NCBI RefSeq assembly: GCF_004210375.1
Contig: NW_027467782.1
Location: forward strand, 26,825,276-26,889,275
Direction of reading: 5' to 3'
Source: Tachypleus tridentatus
Taxonomy: Eukaryota; Arthropoda; Merostomata; Xiphosura; Limulidae
Length of the DNA: 64,000 nt
Shown here: piece after piece, positions 22,448 through 35,900 of the stretch
Layout of the letters: each line of letters opens with the position of its first letter
How positions within the stretch are numbered: position 1 is the stretch's first letter
Made by a program: the position numbers and the translations under genes
The notes under the pieces: generated by a model
What the model was told of the DNA's origin: nothing
The model's input: the letters and a program-made list of their open reading frames with translations, nothing else
Databases searched by the model: none

Positions 22448-22860
22448 GCTCGCTCGTTCTCTCTGGGCAGGACGTGATTTAGCACTTAGCGTGTTGGATT
22501 GTGGATTCGTGGTTCGCATCCCATTGCAGAAACAAATCGCGCAAGCACTTTGTGGTTTTCAGTATACCGTAAGAGTGATGGTCAAATGATGTAATCATAA
22601 TAGTCCAAGAGTTGGTAGTCAAGTGATTTGATTATGATAGTCTGAAAGCAGATGGTCAAATGATGTAATCATAATAGTCCAAGAGCTGGCGCCCTTGTGA
22701 TTTGATTATAATAGTCTAAAAGCTGACGGTCAAGTGATGTAATTATAATAGTCCGAGAGTTGAAGGTGGGTGTTATTTAGCAGCTTCCTTCCCTCTAGTG
22801 TATCAGTTGAAATCTAGGGGCGGTTGCTGTTACATAAATATTCGAAACAAATAAACTAGT
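22448..22860 (+). repeat. tRNA-derived SINE with an internal tandem array
   Basis: The head (gggcaggacgtgatttagca, then a B box near gtggttcgcatcccattg) differs from both other SINE families. The 3' body (agttgaaggtgggtgttatt, ttccctctagtgtatca) belongs to the tRNA-Thr-type SINE. Between them lie about five units of about 37 bp at 22577-22760, alternating between 'atgatgtaatcataatagtc' and 'gtgatttgattataatagtc' types. Confidence 0.8.
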
Positions 22861-22864
22861 GTTT

Positions 22865-23670
22865 ATTCACTTTAAAATTTTCATTCACCCTAACGAGTGA
22901 TTCAAATTATTATTAAAGGATTATGACAAGTACATACTTAAACACAAATCTGTTAAAAACTGAAGTTGTATCCAATACATCTAGGTGAATATTCACTATT
23001 TTTCAATGATGCACACATTTATAACAGTAAGTACTAATTCATAAACTGAAGTTTTCATTAACTTTAAAGAATTTTCCTTTGAGTTAATCAAATAACTTTA
23101 GTGTACTCTTTGTTACAATCATTTCAAGAATTTTTCTGTTGATAATTTGACAGCACACTTAAAAAAAAAACAACTGACAACCAACGTATATTGACACTGA
23201 TAAAAACAATATAGATGACAAATTTTGAACTAAAGAAAGGAAGGTTAAGATAAATTTCCTCTGAACAAAATTTAGTTCAAGATCTTTATTAAAAACAGCT
23301 TCTTTTCACTAAATCTACTTAACAATGATTTAAAAAGTGATGACCAGTGTAAAAATTAAAAACTTTAATTCCTGATTTATCATTATTTTAAAACACTGGA
23401 ACTTAATATTGTGGAGACACTAAAACAGTTCAAAGAGTAAACATTATCTTAACAATGGTGTTTCTGAAACAAACTCTGAACACAAGTTTGAGATTCATAC
23501 ACAAATGACAAAGTTGATAACAATTTGGAACCGTGACAGATTGTAGCATTTGTTGTTGATCTGTTAACACTGTTCAAGTCTTGTTCTTTAGAATTCTGAT
23601 GGCACGTCACCTTGAACAAGGTGCAGGAGCAGGCATATTACTTCATTCTACAACTCTGGAATGGTCTTCC
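22865..23670. other. AT-rich sequence, likely 3' flank of the anoctamin gene
   Basis: No repeat recognised. A minus-strand AATAAA (plus-strand tttatt at 23285-23290) lies about 390 bp beyond the anoctamin stop codon and could serve its 3' end. The 3' UTR limit is not determinable. Confidence 0.35.
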
Positions 23671-23674
23671 ACTT

Positions 23675-26600
23675 CTATAGTATCATCTTCACAATGTTTG
23701 GTTCTACCTGTGTATTCAGAGATTCTCCTAAATCAGAAAAAAACACAAAAAAACGTGCTCAGTAATAATAGTAGAAAACTGAATATGAAATTACATTTAA
23801 TCAATTGTGAAACAGACTTCAGGGAAAGGAACAAAACTATGTAACAGCACCAATGTCATTAAAAGAACACACTGTAAATATAATAATCAATTTACATTTT
23901 CTTTAGTTTTACTTACACAGTATTTCATTAAGTGTGTGTGTGTAACATAAGTGTTTATTTTGATTTCCTGCAGTATTCTTGTTCTAAATTCAGATTGGCT
24001 CCCGAGACCTAAAAGGTTGCCGACACCTGTTCTAAAAGATACGTGAAAGATAGAAGTTTGGTTAAAAATAATGAACACAATATTCTCACAACTTTTAAGT
24101 ACTTATAAACATTCAACAAAAGAAAATATCAATGTTATAATACAAGACAGTTTAAAACTGTTGTCACCAAGATGGTGTAAACATTAAGTATATAAACAAA
24201 AATAAATAATTTGTTTAAGATTTAACAAGGTTTGACCTTTGAGGTTGAAATACATCAAATGTTAAGTGAAAGAAGAAATTTTCTAAATAACATAGACTTT
24301 TGCAAAGTTTAAAACGTACTTGTTCTTGTGGCACATATATGTATGGAAACTGTATTCCCTGTTGGACTTCATTGACCATAGATATTTGATTAGATGTTAT
24401 TATCAACCTGTTCACTTACCTCTTAAACAGGAAAAAAACTCTGCCTTGTTCAAATTTTTAAATATTACCAATCTGTGAAATAATGTGTTCCAAAATCATG
24501 GTGTTTCCCTCCTTCCAAGATATTTTGCTCTTTTTTAGTTCTTCTTCAATAATCACATCATTGACGATGTGATTTTCATGTCTAATCTGTAGTTTCACAG
24601 ACTTTGGAATGTCTGGTATTAACCAACAAATTAGAGTTGTCATGATGAATACAAGACACTAAAAAAAGGAAAAACATAAGTTTCACTGGAGCAGTTTTTA
24701 AAACATAATCCTTTTACATAACACTGTTTAACCAATACAGATTATAAAACTTTATGAACAATGATTAAATCATGAAGTCTTCTTAAATTACTAATGAGCA
24801 TGTACAGTCATTCAGAACAGTATCAGTGCTACATAATAAGAAAAACATTCTACTGGATGAACAGAAGCCACAAAAAAATCTAACACTTATAGAATTGGGT
24901 AATAAAAAGGATAGTTTATTAACAAAAATGATTAATCAATCCATTTTGTGAAGGATAACTTAGTAAATGTTACTGAAACTTTTAAAAACATTCTAGGATT
25001 GTCCTGGCTGTATTAAAATGTATTACCTTTTATACTCTATTTATGTTGCTTCATTAAAAACAACTGAACATAGTTATAATGTTTATACATTTTCAGTCTC
25101 AGTAAATGTTAAAAAGTTTCCAACTCCCTTGAAGTTAATTTAATACAGCAATTCTCAACTGGTTCTGTGGGTTTATGTACACCTAAACATATATTTAGCT
25201 TCCTCAAAAAAAATTTAAATTACAAATAAAAGGTGTTTTAATAAAAGCTATTCACACTTTATATTTGTTTTGAAAACTTTGGTTAAATAAAGTCTCAGGT
25301 TAGTTCTACAATTAACATTTAAAAATATTCTATCTTTTGAAGAAAGAAGGTTGTATTTTATGTCCTTAAGTGAAAGCTACTGTTAATTGATTTATTTTAG
25401 TATAAACTAAAAATGAACTGCAAATGTAATTAAGTTTAATCAAAAATAAGATCTATAATTTGAAAAATTGTTTCCAACCACAAAAATAGAAACGAAAACC
25501 AAGCGAGCTGTAGCCAGCTGCCAATATAACGTCTTATATTCATATTTGTTGCTTGCTGTTGGGGGCTCTCTATAGTCTTGGTACCTGAAACCATGAAATA
25601 AAATGACCTTAAAATAGAAGCCAGCATTTTAAACAACTTATTTTATAGTGGATGTTTTGCATTTCATAAAATTTTAACTATACCTTAAAATTGTTATCTG
25701 TACTCAGACAAGTTTTTTAAAATAAAGTTAACTTTCTAACTTAAACAGCTAAGTACATTTTATGCTCTTATATGAACAGCAATATCCAAGTTTGTTAGCA
25801 ATATCAAATTGTTAGAAATTAATTCTATAGTTTTCTTCCAAAAGTTCCTTTGAAATCCTATTGAGTGAGGAGATGTTGTTGGAATTTTGTGGCTCTGATG
25901 TCTGGGAAATATTAATAGATTTGTACCAACAGAAAAGAAATAACATCATCGAAGGGTTTACTCTTCAAATTCTATTGTTTTATTTAAACAATATTTGTGT
26001 ATCAATCCTGAAATACAGTCATTAAGAGAGTCGATGTAGTTGATTCAAATTTTGCTGAAGATAAAATCAGTAAAGTTCTCTCTCTTGAAGATGTATAACT
26101 TTTTACTGCACATAAAACAGAATCTAGAAACAATCCTTTCATCTTCCTCGGAGAAAAATGTATTAAAGTTTTGTACAAATGTTACTTCTTTCAGAATAAA
26201 AAATAAAACTGATGGTGAATGTTATGAAATCTCTTGTGATTATTTTAATGTTTATAAAAGGATAATAAAATTTCTGTTTAGTACTATGAATAATTATGTT
26301 ACATTAAAAAATATTGCATAATGCACTTGAATAGAATTGTAAAACAACTGTTATTTCTAACTAACCCACAATTAGGTTTATAAAAAAAAACAAAAAAACA
26401 AATTCATTACTACTTAAAGCAACACTTTTTGTCGAAACCCATCAGGCTAGCTTCGTGAAGTATTGGCTTTGACTGCCGAAACAAAAAGAAACTTGCCTGA
26501 TTTATGGATAGAATACACTCTTTTTATTAGTTATATAAATACAACCAATTGTCCAACAGCAATATAAATGAGAATTACACATATTTCTTGAAAAACAGAA

Positions 26601-29600
26601 GATAATACAAGGATTTGTCATTTGGGTTGAAATTTTATATTCGGAGTTGTTAGTATCTGCTATATGTACGTTTCTAATTGGTTGAACAATCTGAAACCCT
26701 TACAAGAGGAGAGAAAAAAATATTTGTAAATGAAAATTCAGAGCATCACCAGATTGTGTAGAGAAGTATATTCATTTTTTTAACTTAAGAATTAAATCTT
26801 ATGTAATACTAATATTTAAGTCATAAAGTATCTTTTTGTACCAAGTTTAATAATATGTATTATTTTAAGTAGTTTAATCAACCCTTTATTGTCTCCACCC
26901 ACATATCTACACACATGCTAGATATCACCTACAGCATTATATTTGCACATGCCAAACATCATTTCAATCCATATGTCTATGCATACGAGACATAACTTTC
27001 ATCGAAATATCTACGCATACCAGATATCTTTTCCAATATGTCTGATCATGCTAGACATCATTTCCACCCCTACATTTAACATGATAGACATCATCTGTAC
27101 CCATCTATCTTTGCATGCTAGGCATCATTTCCACCAACTTATACATGCCAAATGTACCATGTTGCATTCAACTGCCTTGAATCTGGTTCATTGTGGTAAA
27201 ATGTTGTTGCAATGATGAAAAATACTTTCATGGATGATAACTTTGAAACTAACTCAATAAAATGGTTGTACCTTGCACAATTTGATATCCCATGTCAATA
27301 GGGTTAAAGTTTGAATCTCCGTAAAATGGTAGTAACTTGTGCACTTTCATGTCCGATGTCAGTAGGGTTAAAGTTTGAATCTACGTAAAACGGTTGTAAC
27401 TTGTTCACTTTGATGTCTCACGTCAGTAGGGTTAAAGAGACACCACACTGGTATCCCATGCCAGTTGGGTTAAAGAGACACCACACTGGTTCTTAATCAC
27501 ACATACATTGTTTTCTATGCTCTGTTAATTTGAAACAATAAAACAAAAATTAACACTTACTTGCAGTATTCCACACTGGTGTCAGGTTCAGAAAGAATAT
27601 TCAAATCACCAGGAAAGTCACTGATGTTGAAATCTGACAGAGTAAAGTTCAGAAATCCATTCAGTGACCCATCTGGTGAAATGAAAACTTTATAAAATGT
27701 CTCCTCTATAAAACTTGATGTAAAGGCAATAATTAGTGCCTGAAAAGTAAGAATATAGAATTAACAGTTCAGAAAATAACACACTTTCTTTCACCTTAAA
27801 TAATATACTGTAATATTATTTAGTTTGATTGTGTAAGAGCAAACATTATTAAGTTTCACACCATTAAGTATATTGGACAATGTAGAAGAAAATATTCACA
27901 TGTGTAAACGTCATAGTACACAGTTAACTGGGTTTGACATTGTGGATTATAATAAAATTCACTGTGTTAAATGTCTATTGCATCACTAACCATGCTTGAT
28001 AGAACAGAAAATAATAGCATTTTCATCTTAAATTTCTTATGACATTGTTACTTTTATATTAAATGAACATCAATTTACTATATAGAATTATTATACTATA
28101 TAATTCCAAAATAAAGTAATAATATGGTGACACTGTACTTCAAGTGATCAGAAAGGTCAAAAACAATTTATTGTTTCTATTGACATCAATATGTAATACA
28201 TTATAAACTCCTGTCTCTTCATAATAGTAACAATTAAGTTTCTATATCACATCAAAATTGTGATAGATCAACACCATGACAATTCTTCAATGCACAAAAT
28301 TTCGTCTTTAATTAATAACAACCATTGGTCAGTAAGTGTAAACTTGTAAACTGACTCACAAAAGAAATCACATCAATGTATTTTATAAACCCACTAAAGG
28401 TGCTTTAGAAAATCACTGCAGAAAGAACACAAGTACACAGAAATTCTAAAAGAGATCATATTAAGTTACAGTTTTGGAACTGACCTATACTATATTAATT
28501 ACATTAATTTAATAATCACCTTAAACATCAAACGTTTCTCAAAATAATTTCATAATTTAGATAAAATTTGAAAGGAAATGCAGAGTTTATTTCACTTATA
28601 ATGATTCTTAAGGTGTCTCACTCTAATATCATACATGTGTATGAAGCATTCCTTTATCACTGTAATCAATGTATGTGATATTACTAACAGTTAGTAAAGA
28701 ACAAGTACAAACATTGCTCATAATTCTCTGTACTTACATTTGTGATGACAGAAATCTTTCCAACAGAATTAAGAATTCTGTACCATATTCCTATCAAAAT
28801 AGAATCAACCTATTAGGATAACTGGAATATATTTCAATAACTTTACTGTCTAATCTTTTTATTATTTTTTTGCTTACAAAACAATTCTCTTTCATTAACA
28901 TTACATTCATGTATAGAATGGATTATATATATCTCAGCTAAGTTATGAATTAATACTTATCACTAAAGACTAATCAGGAGTTATTAATTAACTCTAATAA
29001 TTCTTCTCTGTATATTTAGTGTAAAAAAATCAAGGTTTGAAATAAAACAAACTTCAAAGTATGAATATTACATTACTTCACTATCTGGGTAACTAGAAAT
29101 GTCATAATGAAAATACCTGAAAGGCTAAAATCCAAATATTTCTTACAACTGATTGGTTCACACATGACTGTCAAATGATTGTTATTATTTACTAATAACA
29201 GTCCTCACTCAGTTAATGGAAGAGTGTTTGTATGTCACAAAGAAGTTGGGTATCACAACATTATTGTCTACATTTTAAGAGCTTCAGACTGTGATTTCTA
29301 ACAGATTTACCATGATACATTTGTTTTAGTACCTACATTTATTTCAATATAGTTTTCCTTTTTTGCATGTGATGTATATTGTTGGCTATGTATTGCACAA
29401 GTCCCATCTGTTCTTGAAATTTGCAGAAGAATCTCAAGAGTAAGATTTAATATTTATTTATTTTATGAAAACACTAGCATCTTCCAACTTTGGTGATTAT
29501 TCTAGAAACTCACAATAAACTATATAAACCAACATGCCAAGAGCAGGAATAATATTATTAGTCAGTTAAAGTCAGTGTGATATAGGCCTCAGAAGCTATT

Positions 29601-31831
29601 ATTGTGATTAACACCAATTAATCATAAAACTACAAAATTGGGAACCAGGTATGCAGTAGATTTTGAACATTACAAACCGTTCAATTTGGGATATTATTTT
29701 TCTACAAGGACATTAAATAGCATTCCTGGAAAAGTCAGTTTGTAATCAGTGCAAAGCCATACAAGATAGCCAGCTTAAGTGATGTGTGACAGTCTCAACT
29801 CGGATTGAATTTGCTTGTTATGGACCTGAACTGTCGATAAAATATCTGGTTCTAGATCATATATAAAACTCAGTATTGTTTCTAAAACTCTTGTACCTAA
29901 ACCCTAATTTGTAATAACTATAATTATAGTTTGTGTCGTTTTTCTTTTTGCATATTTTAATATATTTGTGTCATAATAGAGAACAGTGCATGCCAATCTT
30001 GTTGAGAAATATCATATTTTAATACATACTAACATTTAAATAACAACTAAATTCAAATTAGTGATTATTTAGAGCAATAATACATAATGTATGTAACATA
30101 ATAAATCAGAGACTTGTCTGAAATAAAAAATATGTAACATTATCAATTTACTTTCTTCTTAACAGACTAAAACTAAACAGCTTGCTGTATTCACCACACT
30201 GTGCACTCACCAATGTTCTTAACTCTTTCTGCAACAGGTCGTCGTAAGAAAGTGATAAACTTCCTAGCATCGAGCCTGATTTCTGTGATGTTGTTTAGTA
30301 AAGCAAATAATGGTGCCAGAGGAAATGCAACCACAAAAATTGTGACAAATCCAAACTGCAACACTGGAGAAGGGGAACAAATTACAGAAACGTTTATTAA
30401 TTGAACTGTACATTTAATGTTTGAGGAAGTTTTTATGATTTAGACAGTTAAATATATTAATGTAATTAGTGGACTACAATAACAATAATACATGTGGTGA
30501 CTCCTTGGAAGTATCACACTTTATTACACAGAAATTCTAACCTTACGGTGTTGATTCAGGTCTAAAGGTGGTTGAATAAGAGATTTAATTTCTAGTTTAA
30601 CATGAAAGTCAAGACAGAAACATTAACATCAAAATCAAGTAGCATATTAATAATGTTTCATTTAAAAAACAAACAAACTAAAACACAGACAAGGACCTTT
30701 AAAATTGCTGTTCCAAAAAATACTAATCATTGAGGTGGTGTAGCTGTTTTACAGGTATTTAATAAATGTTTCCTCTATACATTAAACTGTTCTGAAAAAC
30801 AAGCTGAAACCCATAACATTAAAAAAAAATTTCTTTGTTTGTTGTTAAATGCAAAGTTGTACGATGTGGAATTTGACCCATAACCACAGCGGGAATCAAA
30901 TGTTTAATCTTAGCATTATAATCCTTCAGGCTGAGCAATAAACACAATTCATATCCATTTCTACATCATCAAAAACATTCTAAATGCTGCTCCAACTACA
31001 TTTTTCACATACATTATTATCATATCACACATTTCATTTTTACTGTTAATTATACATTATATATCTAAAAGTATTTTAAACTACGTTGGAGATACTTAAA
31101 ATAATTATATTTCATTCATTTCCATAGTAGTCAGTTACTCAGTTAACTACAATTAGAATAACTTGATTTTAAGGCTCTTGAATGATGTACAAACTACAAG
31201 GTCATTGTTAAAGATCTAACATTTTTCACAGACATGGAAAAAAGTACCATTTTAATCTGTTCTAGTTTTTATGTAGAACATATGTATCTATTAATGTAAT
31301 TATTTTCACATCATTATTTTAAACTTAAGCCTTACCCATTTCAAGATATTCACTAAAAAGACCCAGTTCTTCTTGGTTTATTAAGTTGTAGTCACTCTCC
31401 CACTGAGTGGGTGCATGGTTTTTATGCACTGACCACTTCTTGTAAACCCGTAACAGCCATCTAGATAAATACAAAAATATTTTTACCTAGTTTTAAAATA
31501 ATATCAGTTTTTGTTGTTGACATGAATGTATAAATAGTTTAATTTTACATACAATCTGACATACTACATGTTTGACTGAACATTAATAAACTATGAATCT
31601 TGAACATATCAAAATCACTTTTTGAAAAAAAAAAGTACAACAGTTCTAATATCTCAAAATGAGCCAACTGTCATAGAAAATGTTCTTACATGAAATTATT
31701 ACAATAAATGTCTATTTTAACTAAAAAACTTACGGAACACCCATTTCCACCACGGCGTTAATGAACTGCTTCCCTGCCACAATTATAGCTAACTGTAAAG
31801 AGAGTTCAAACAAACACCCTCCTGTTCCACA
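23675..31831 (-). CDS. TMEM16: Anoctamin (TMEM16) family membrane protein, C-terminal half, 8 exons
   Basis: Anoctamins are calcium-activated chloride channels and/or phospholipid scramblases with ten membrane segments. Exons on the minus strand: 31831-31734, 31460-31336, 30363-30211, 28790-28738, 27739-27561, 25584-25479, 24658-24469, 23727-23675. They total 957 nt (318 codons plus TAG); all introns are AG/GT and every junction keeps phase. In order: [19 protein letters not shown] (TM6), [23 protein letters not shown] (TM7), [13 protein letters not shown] (TM8), NIGIWYRIL, an extracellular loop with NFT and NIS glycosylation sites, [13 protein letters not shown] and [10 protein letters not shown] (TM10 end). 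The six calcium ligands of ANO1 are present: N and E in FINAVVEMG, both E in EYLEM, E and D in EIRLD. The motifs look closest to ANO1/ANO2, but the paralogue is unproven. The exon 6 donor is weak (GTTGG). The N-terminal half is not found between here and the gap. The last exon is the least certain. Confidence 0.95.
23975..24040 (-). mobile_element. hAT terminus fragment in the last anoctamin intron
   Basis: On the minus strand, acaggtgtcggcaacctttt followed by aggtctcgggagcca resembles the CAGGGGTCGGCAACCT...GAGCCA terminus of hAT elements. Only an end is visible, so it is probably a non-autonomous or truncated copy. Confidence 0.5.
25146..25220 (+). mobile_element. Possible hAT terminus fragment in an anoctamin intron
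   Basis: Cagcaattctcaactggttc resembles the CAG(C/T)GGTTCTCAACCTGG start of hAT transposons. No matching opposite end or target duplication was located. Confidence 0.3.
26893..27165 (+). repeat. Degenerate minisatellite in an anoctamin intron, about 8 units of 34 bp
   Basis: The theme is (c)catatatct-cgcatgc(t/c)agacatcatttccac, repeated about eight times with 20-30% divergence (for example catgctagatatcac, catgccaaacatcatt, catgctagacatcatt, catgctaggcatcatt). The 90-codon frame across it is a by-product. Confidence 0.8.
27250..27490 (+). repeat. Minisatellite in an anoctamin intron, 3 units of about 64 bp plus a shorter repeat
   Basis: Units contain aaaatggttgtaccttgcac, then tttgatatcccatgtcaat and agggttaaagtttgaatct. 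Three such units are followed by two copies of agagacaccacactggt separated by a shortened unit. The array ends about 70 bp from the splice donor at 27560. Confidence 0.85.
30833..30948 (-). repeat. Short tRNA-derived SINE (family 2), in an anoctamin intron
   Basis: Ctttgtttgttgttaaatgc, then caaagttgtacgatg, then a degraded B-box complement near cacagcgggaatcaaatg is the reverse complement of the short SINE, heavily mutated. Confidence 0.6.
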
Positions 31832-32667
31832 CTAGAAATAAATGTAGAAAAACAGTTTCAAAATTACTGTGGCAATACCACTTTAAAAAATATCTCAGAA
31901 AGGACACAAGACTGAAAAGTACAATAAGATATAAGTTAGTGAGTGAGAGCACTAATAACTTGCCCAGGATCAAATGGTCCAAAAAAATAATGTTTCAAAC
32001 CTCAAAATTTAAAGAATGTGTGTGACTAACATGAAAAACTTTGATTGATTCTTCATAGTTTAAGTTTCTCATGACAGGCTCAATCCCAGGAACTGACCTA
32101 ACAATTATTCTGTGCTTGTTATAGTATTACAATGTATTCACATCATTTGGCAGGCTTTAAGTAAACATAAAATGTTTTTGCACACCAAAGATTATATTTT
32201 TGATGGAGTATTTTCACTAAAAATGTATCTGTGAATACTTACATATGTATAGATGAATAAATAGAGAATTTCTGTTTGCTAGTCTGAATGTTGATTTCCG
32301 TGTTTAGCTTAAAAATACTTTTCTTAGTCTCAAAATTTCAAACCTTTTTCTGTAATATCTAAACCTAAATCCTTGTTAGTGGTGTAACCCATGAAGCAGT
32401 GAAGAATGACTGTCTGAATGACTTTAAATTGTGATATTAAACTACTTATGTTTATACTAAATAGTTTTATGCTCATAATAGTGTGTGTATGTGTATACAT
32501 TGTTAAATGTTATTGTTTTATTGCCTTTATAACCCCTAACTAATTACTATTCATGCCTTAATAAGTTGTAAATCATGTGACAAATATGCAGCTCTTGCTA
32601 TGCTTTTGAATTCCATTATGCACGAGCTACTCATGAACATTTTTAAAATATTACTATTATTATTAGT

Positions 32668-32949
32668 TTTTTGTTTGTGTGTTTTTTTGGTGTGTTTTAT
32701 TTTAATTTTGCGCAAAGCTACACAAGGGCTATCTGCAGTAGCTGTCCCTAATTTAGCAGTGCAAGACTAGGGGAAGGCAGCTTGTCATCACCATCCAGTG
32801 CCAACTCTTTCACCAACAAATAGTGGGATTGACTGTGCCATTATAACGACCCCACGGCTGAAAGGGCGAGCATGTTTGGTGTGACGGTATTCAAACTCGC
32901 CACCCTCAATTTACGAGTCGAGTGCCTTAACCACCTGGCCATGCCAGGC
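32668..32949 (-). repeat. tRNA-Thr-type SINE, minus strand, with 14-bp target-site duplication
   Basis: This is a full-length reverse-complement copy ending at the head catgccaggc. It is flanked by ctattattattagt at 32654-32667 and 32950-32963. The body matches the other full copies with about 10% divergence. Confidence 0.93.
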
Positions 32950-32969
32950 CTATTATTATTAGTAGTAAC

Positions 32970-35900
32970 AGTAGTACTTATATTACTCAATCTAACCTAA
33001 CTGATCTAAAGATATTTCTATTTTTAAACAATAATTTCCCATGGCAATCAAGGTTAAATTGAAAGCAAAATATGGAATTTTATTTACAGGAAACATTGCA
33101 ATATGATAAATCACTTGACAGATGAAAACCATGGCTTTCTATTGGTTTTAAGTAATACTGAACTGAGTGGCTTAAACACTTATTGGTAATTTCTAATATA
33201 GAGGACGTCACAAGTGGGTGTGGCAAGATAGATTTGATTTCATGTCTCTGGAACCAAATAATATCAAACGCTATGAAAATTATAGTATGTCTTAGTGAAA
33301 TTATATAATAATAAGAGATTTACATTAAATTTCATTTTCTACTTCTTGAGGGGTGGTAAATAAATTAGAGAAGAAAAGGCCTAGAGAGAAAATGTTACAA
33401 TTCTTACACTAGAAAATTCTAGTTTTTTATTTTAAATATTGCCTTCTGGAAGTAAAATCTTTAAACTTGTATACTATTAAAATATGGATCAAGAGCTATG
33501 TTTTCAGAGTTTATTTATTAGTATATCATAAAAAGAAAATACTTTAATCAACTTTTGAATGTAACTCACTAAAACCTTAAGACATGCACAGAAAAAAATG
33601 TCTACAGAAATAGGGTTAATATTGCTATTTTTCCCAGCCAACAGGAAGTGTTCTTTGAATAAAAATCAAGATTTCATGTTTTTTACCATGAATTTATGAC
33701 TTCAGGTCCCAAATACCAGTGCAAATACAGGACTTCTTATAGTTATTTGACTGATTGCTATTATGTTATTGAGCAAAACATTGTCTAACCAGGTTTCAGA
33801 TTGAGCATATACATATTGTTAAAGTAGGTCATAGATCAGTGTTGTCTGTGTAAAGTAGATTACCTCAAACAGTGCTGGTTAGTAAGGTCATGTGGGAGTT
33901 TATGTACATATATCAAAATGCAGTTTGTTAGAACAAGAAAGAAGTAATTTAGGTATGTTACTTTCTAATCTAAATTACATTTGTCTGTGTATAAATGAAT
34001 AATTATTACTGATCTTGGATCTTATCTAAGCCTAGATCTATACTACTGCTAGTAGCAATAAAACAATGCAGGTGTCCTAATGATACTCAGGCCTAAACAC
34101 AGGTCTGAGCAACACTGAATGATATGTGCAAATTGGAGATAGTTTTACAATGCTTTATGTTTAGTGTCATTTCTACAACACAGTGACAATGCTGGATACT
34201 TATAATTTCTTGGGATAAAATTTCAAAAAACCAAAAATTCTTTTGAATATGTCTAAGAGACAACTTAAAAAAAGAACATTGGAAAAGAAAATCACAAAAG
34301 TCCTTAATTATAGAACATATTTAGTTTTATAGATACAGTATAAAATCAAATCCTATTTGCAAATTTCAACTTAAACTAAGAACAAACAACACAATTATTA
34401 ATAAAATATTCCCTTCAATGTTTCAGTTACTTTTTAACTTATTATTTAAATTCTTAACTCATAATATCCTTACGTATTTAGAAGTTAATTAAGTTAATGG
34501 CCATTTTGGCCAACTGACCACCATTTTGCATACAATCTTCACATGACTATATCAACTTTAAAGAGACTTTACAACATTCATGTTTCAATATTACCAGGAG
34601 ATATAAATGAAAGTCTGAAAATGGTAAGTTGTCTTAATTATTTTGGTAGTGCAAAAGTAAATAAAAAGGTAGGATTTTATAAATAATAAACTGCAAACAA
34701 CAACATGATGTTATTTATTATGACTTAAAGAACAGAAAAGTGGCAATTACATTCCAGTTTTAGTTTCTTAAAAATTACAAGATTACTGGGAAATTAAAAG
34801 CCTCTAGAAGGCTTATTTTCTAAAGTTATCTAAAAATAAAAGTTAACATTTTACTTAAACTGAAAATTGTTTCCAATAATACTTACCATCACCAACACTC
34901 TAGCTAGAATCTCACATTGATAAAAGTGTAGGGGCAGTGCAGGCATGATCCACACACAAAGCATTTGTATAGAACAGGAATGTACCAAGAGAAAAGTGGT
35001 ACAAGAGTGTGGAAATTACACCATACCTCTATGACAAATATGCTCTTCACTTGGAGCTTTGTTCCTAAATCAAAGGCAGAACAGAATATGAATAATCATC
35101 AGGTAGGCCACCCTGACCAGACAGCCAAGATTCTATGGCTCAGGGTTGAAATTAAGGGGTTGTAGTACCTATATCCCATGTTGCTGGCTATGGTTATCAG
35201 ACCACAATGTTATATGTGTATATATACACACACACACACTTTAGATACCAACATGTAACCACAGAATGTTGCATTTGGCACCATCAGAATAACGACACGA
35301 AAGTAAGCAACACTTAACGAGTCCAAAAGGTAACACCCGAGGCTAGGAATAATGGGATCCCATATGTCATACTCAACAAATGAACAGAACTCATCTGGTA
35401 AGGAATTATGAACATTTGTTTTCAGTCTCTAACCAAGTGGATAAGGTGTATTCTACTTAACCCTGGAATTATGTGGAACCTGCACTCAACCAAGGACTTA
35501 CAATGGAATTGCTTTAGTTTCAAAATTATGATATAGTGAACCAACCTCCATAAATGATAACCAAACTGGCACTGATCAAAGAGAAGGGTTTTGCACTCCC
35601 CAACTAGATAACTGTATGCAAAATATGAACCAAATTTATGAGTAGGTTCCCAGGAAGGCTGGAGCCACTCTTTCTGAAAGATGAAAAAAAAGATCTAGAA
35701 ACCCTAGAAGGAAGACCCCTGACTTTGCCCTCTTCTCCAAGAGTGGTTGAACACACTCAAAAACTTTGGTGGAAAAGCCTCTTGTCTGCCACAGATTCTC
35801 AAGCTCCACTAATACAGCCTGGTGTGCTAAAATGCACTGGGAGACCTGAAAACAGAGCTCTGGAAACTGTGCAATAGGTGAATCAAGTTCCCTACATTTT

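Noticed and set aside
22577-22760. CRISPR-like regularly spaced repeats
   Set aside because: The units are contiguous tandem duplications inside a eukaryotic SINE, with no unique spacers.
24215-24415. 66-codon minus-strand frame as an extra anoctamin exon
   Set aside because: It lies in the last intron between in-phase exons and has no anoctamin-like sequence or convincing splice pair.
26040-26321. 93-codon plus-strand frame in an anoctamin intron
   Set aside because: It lies in AT-rich intron sequence opposite the gene, with no motif and a composition expected by chance.
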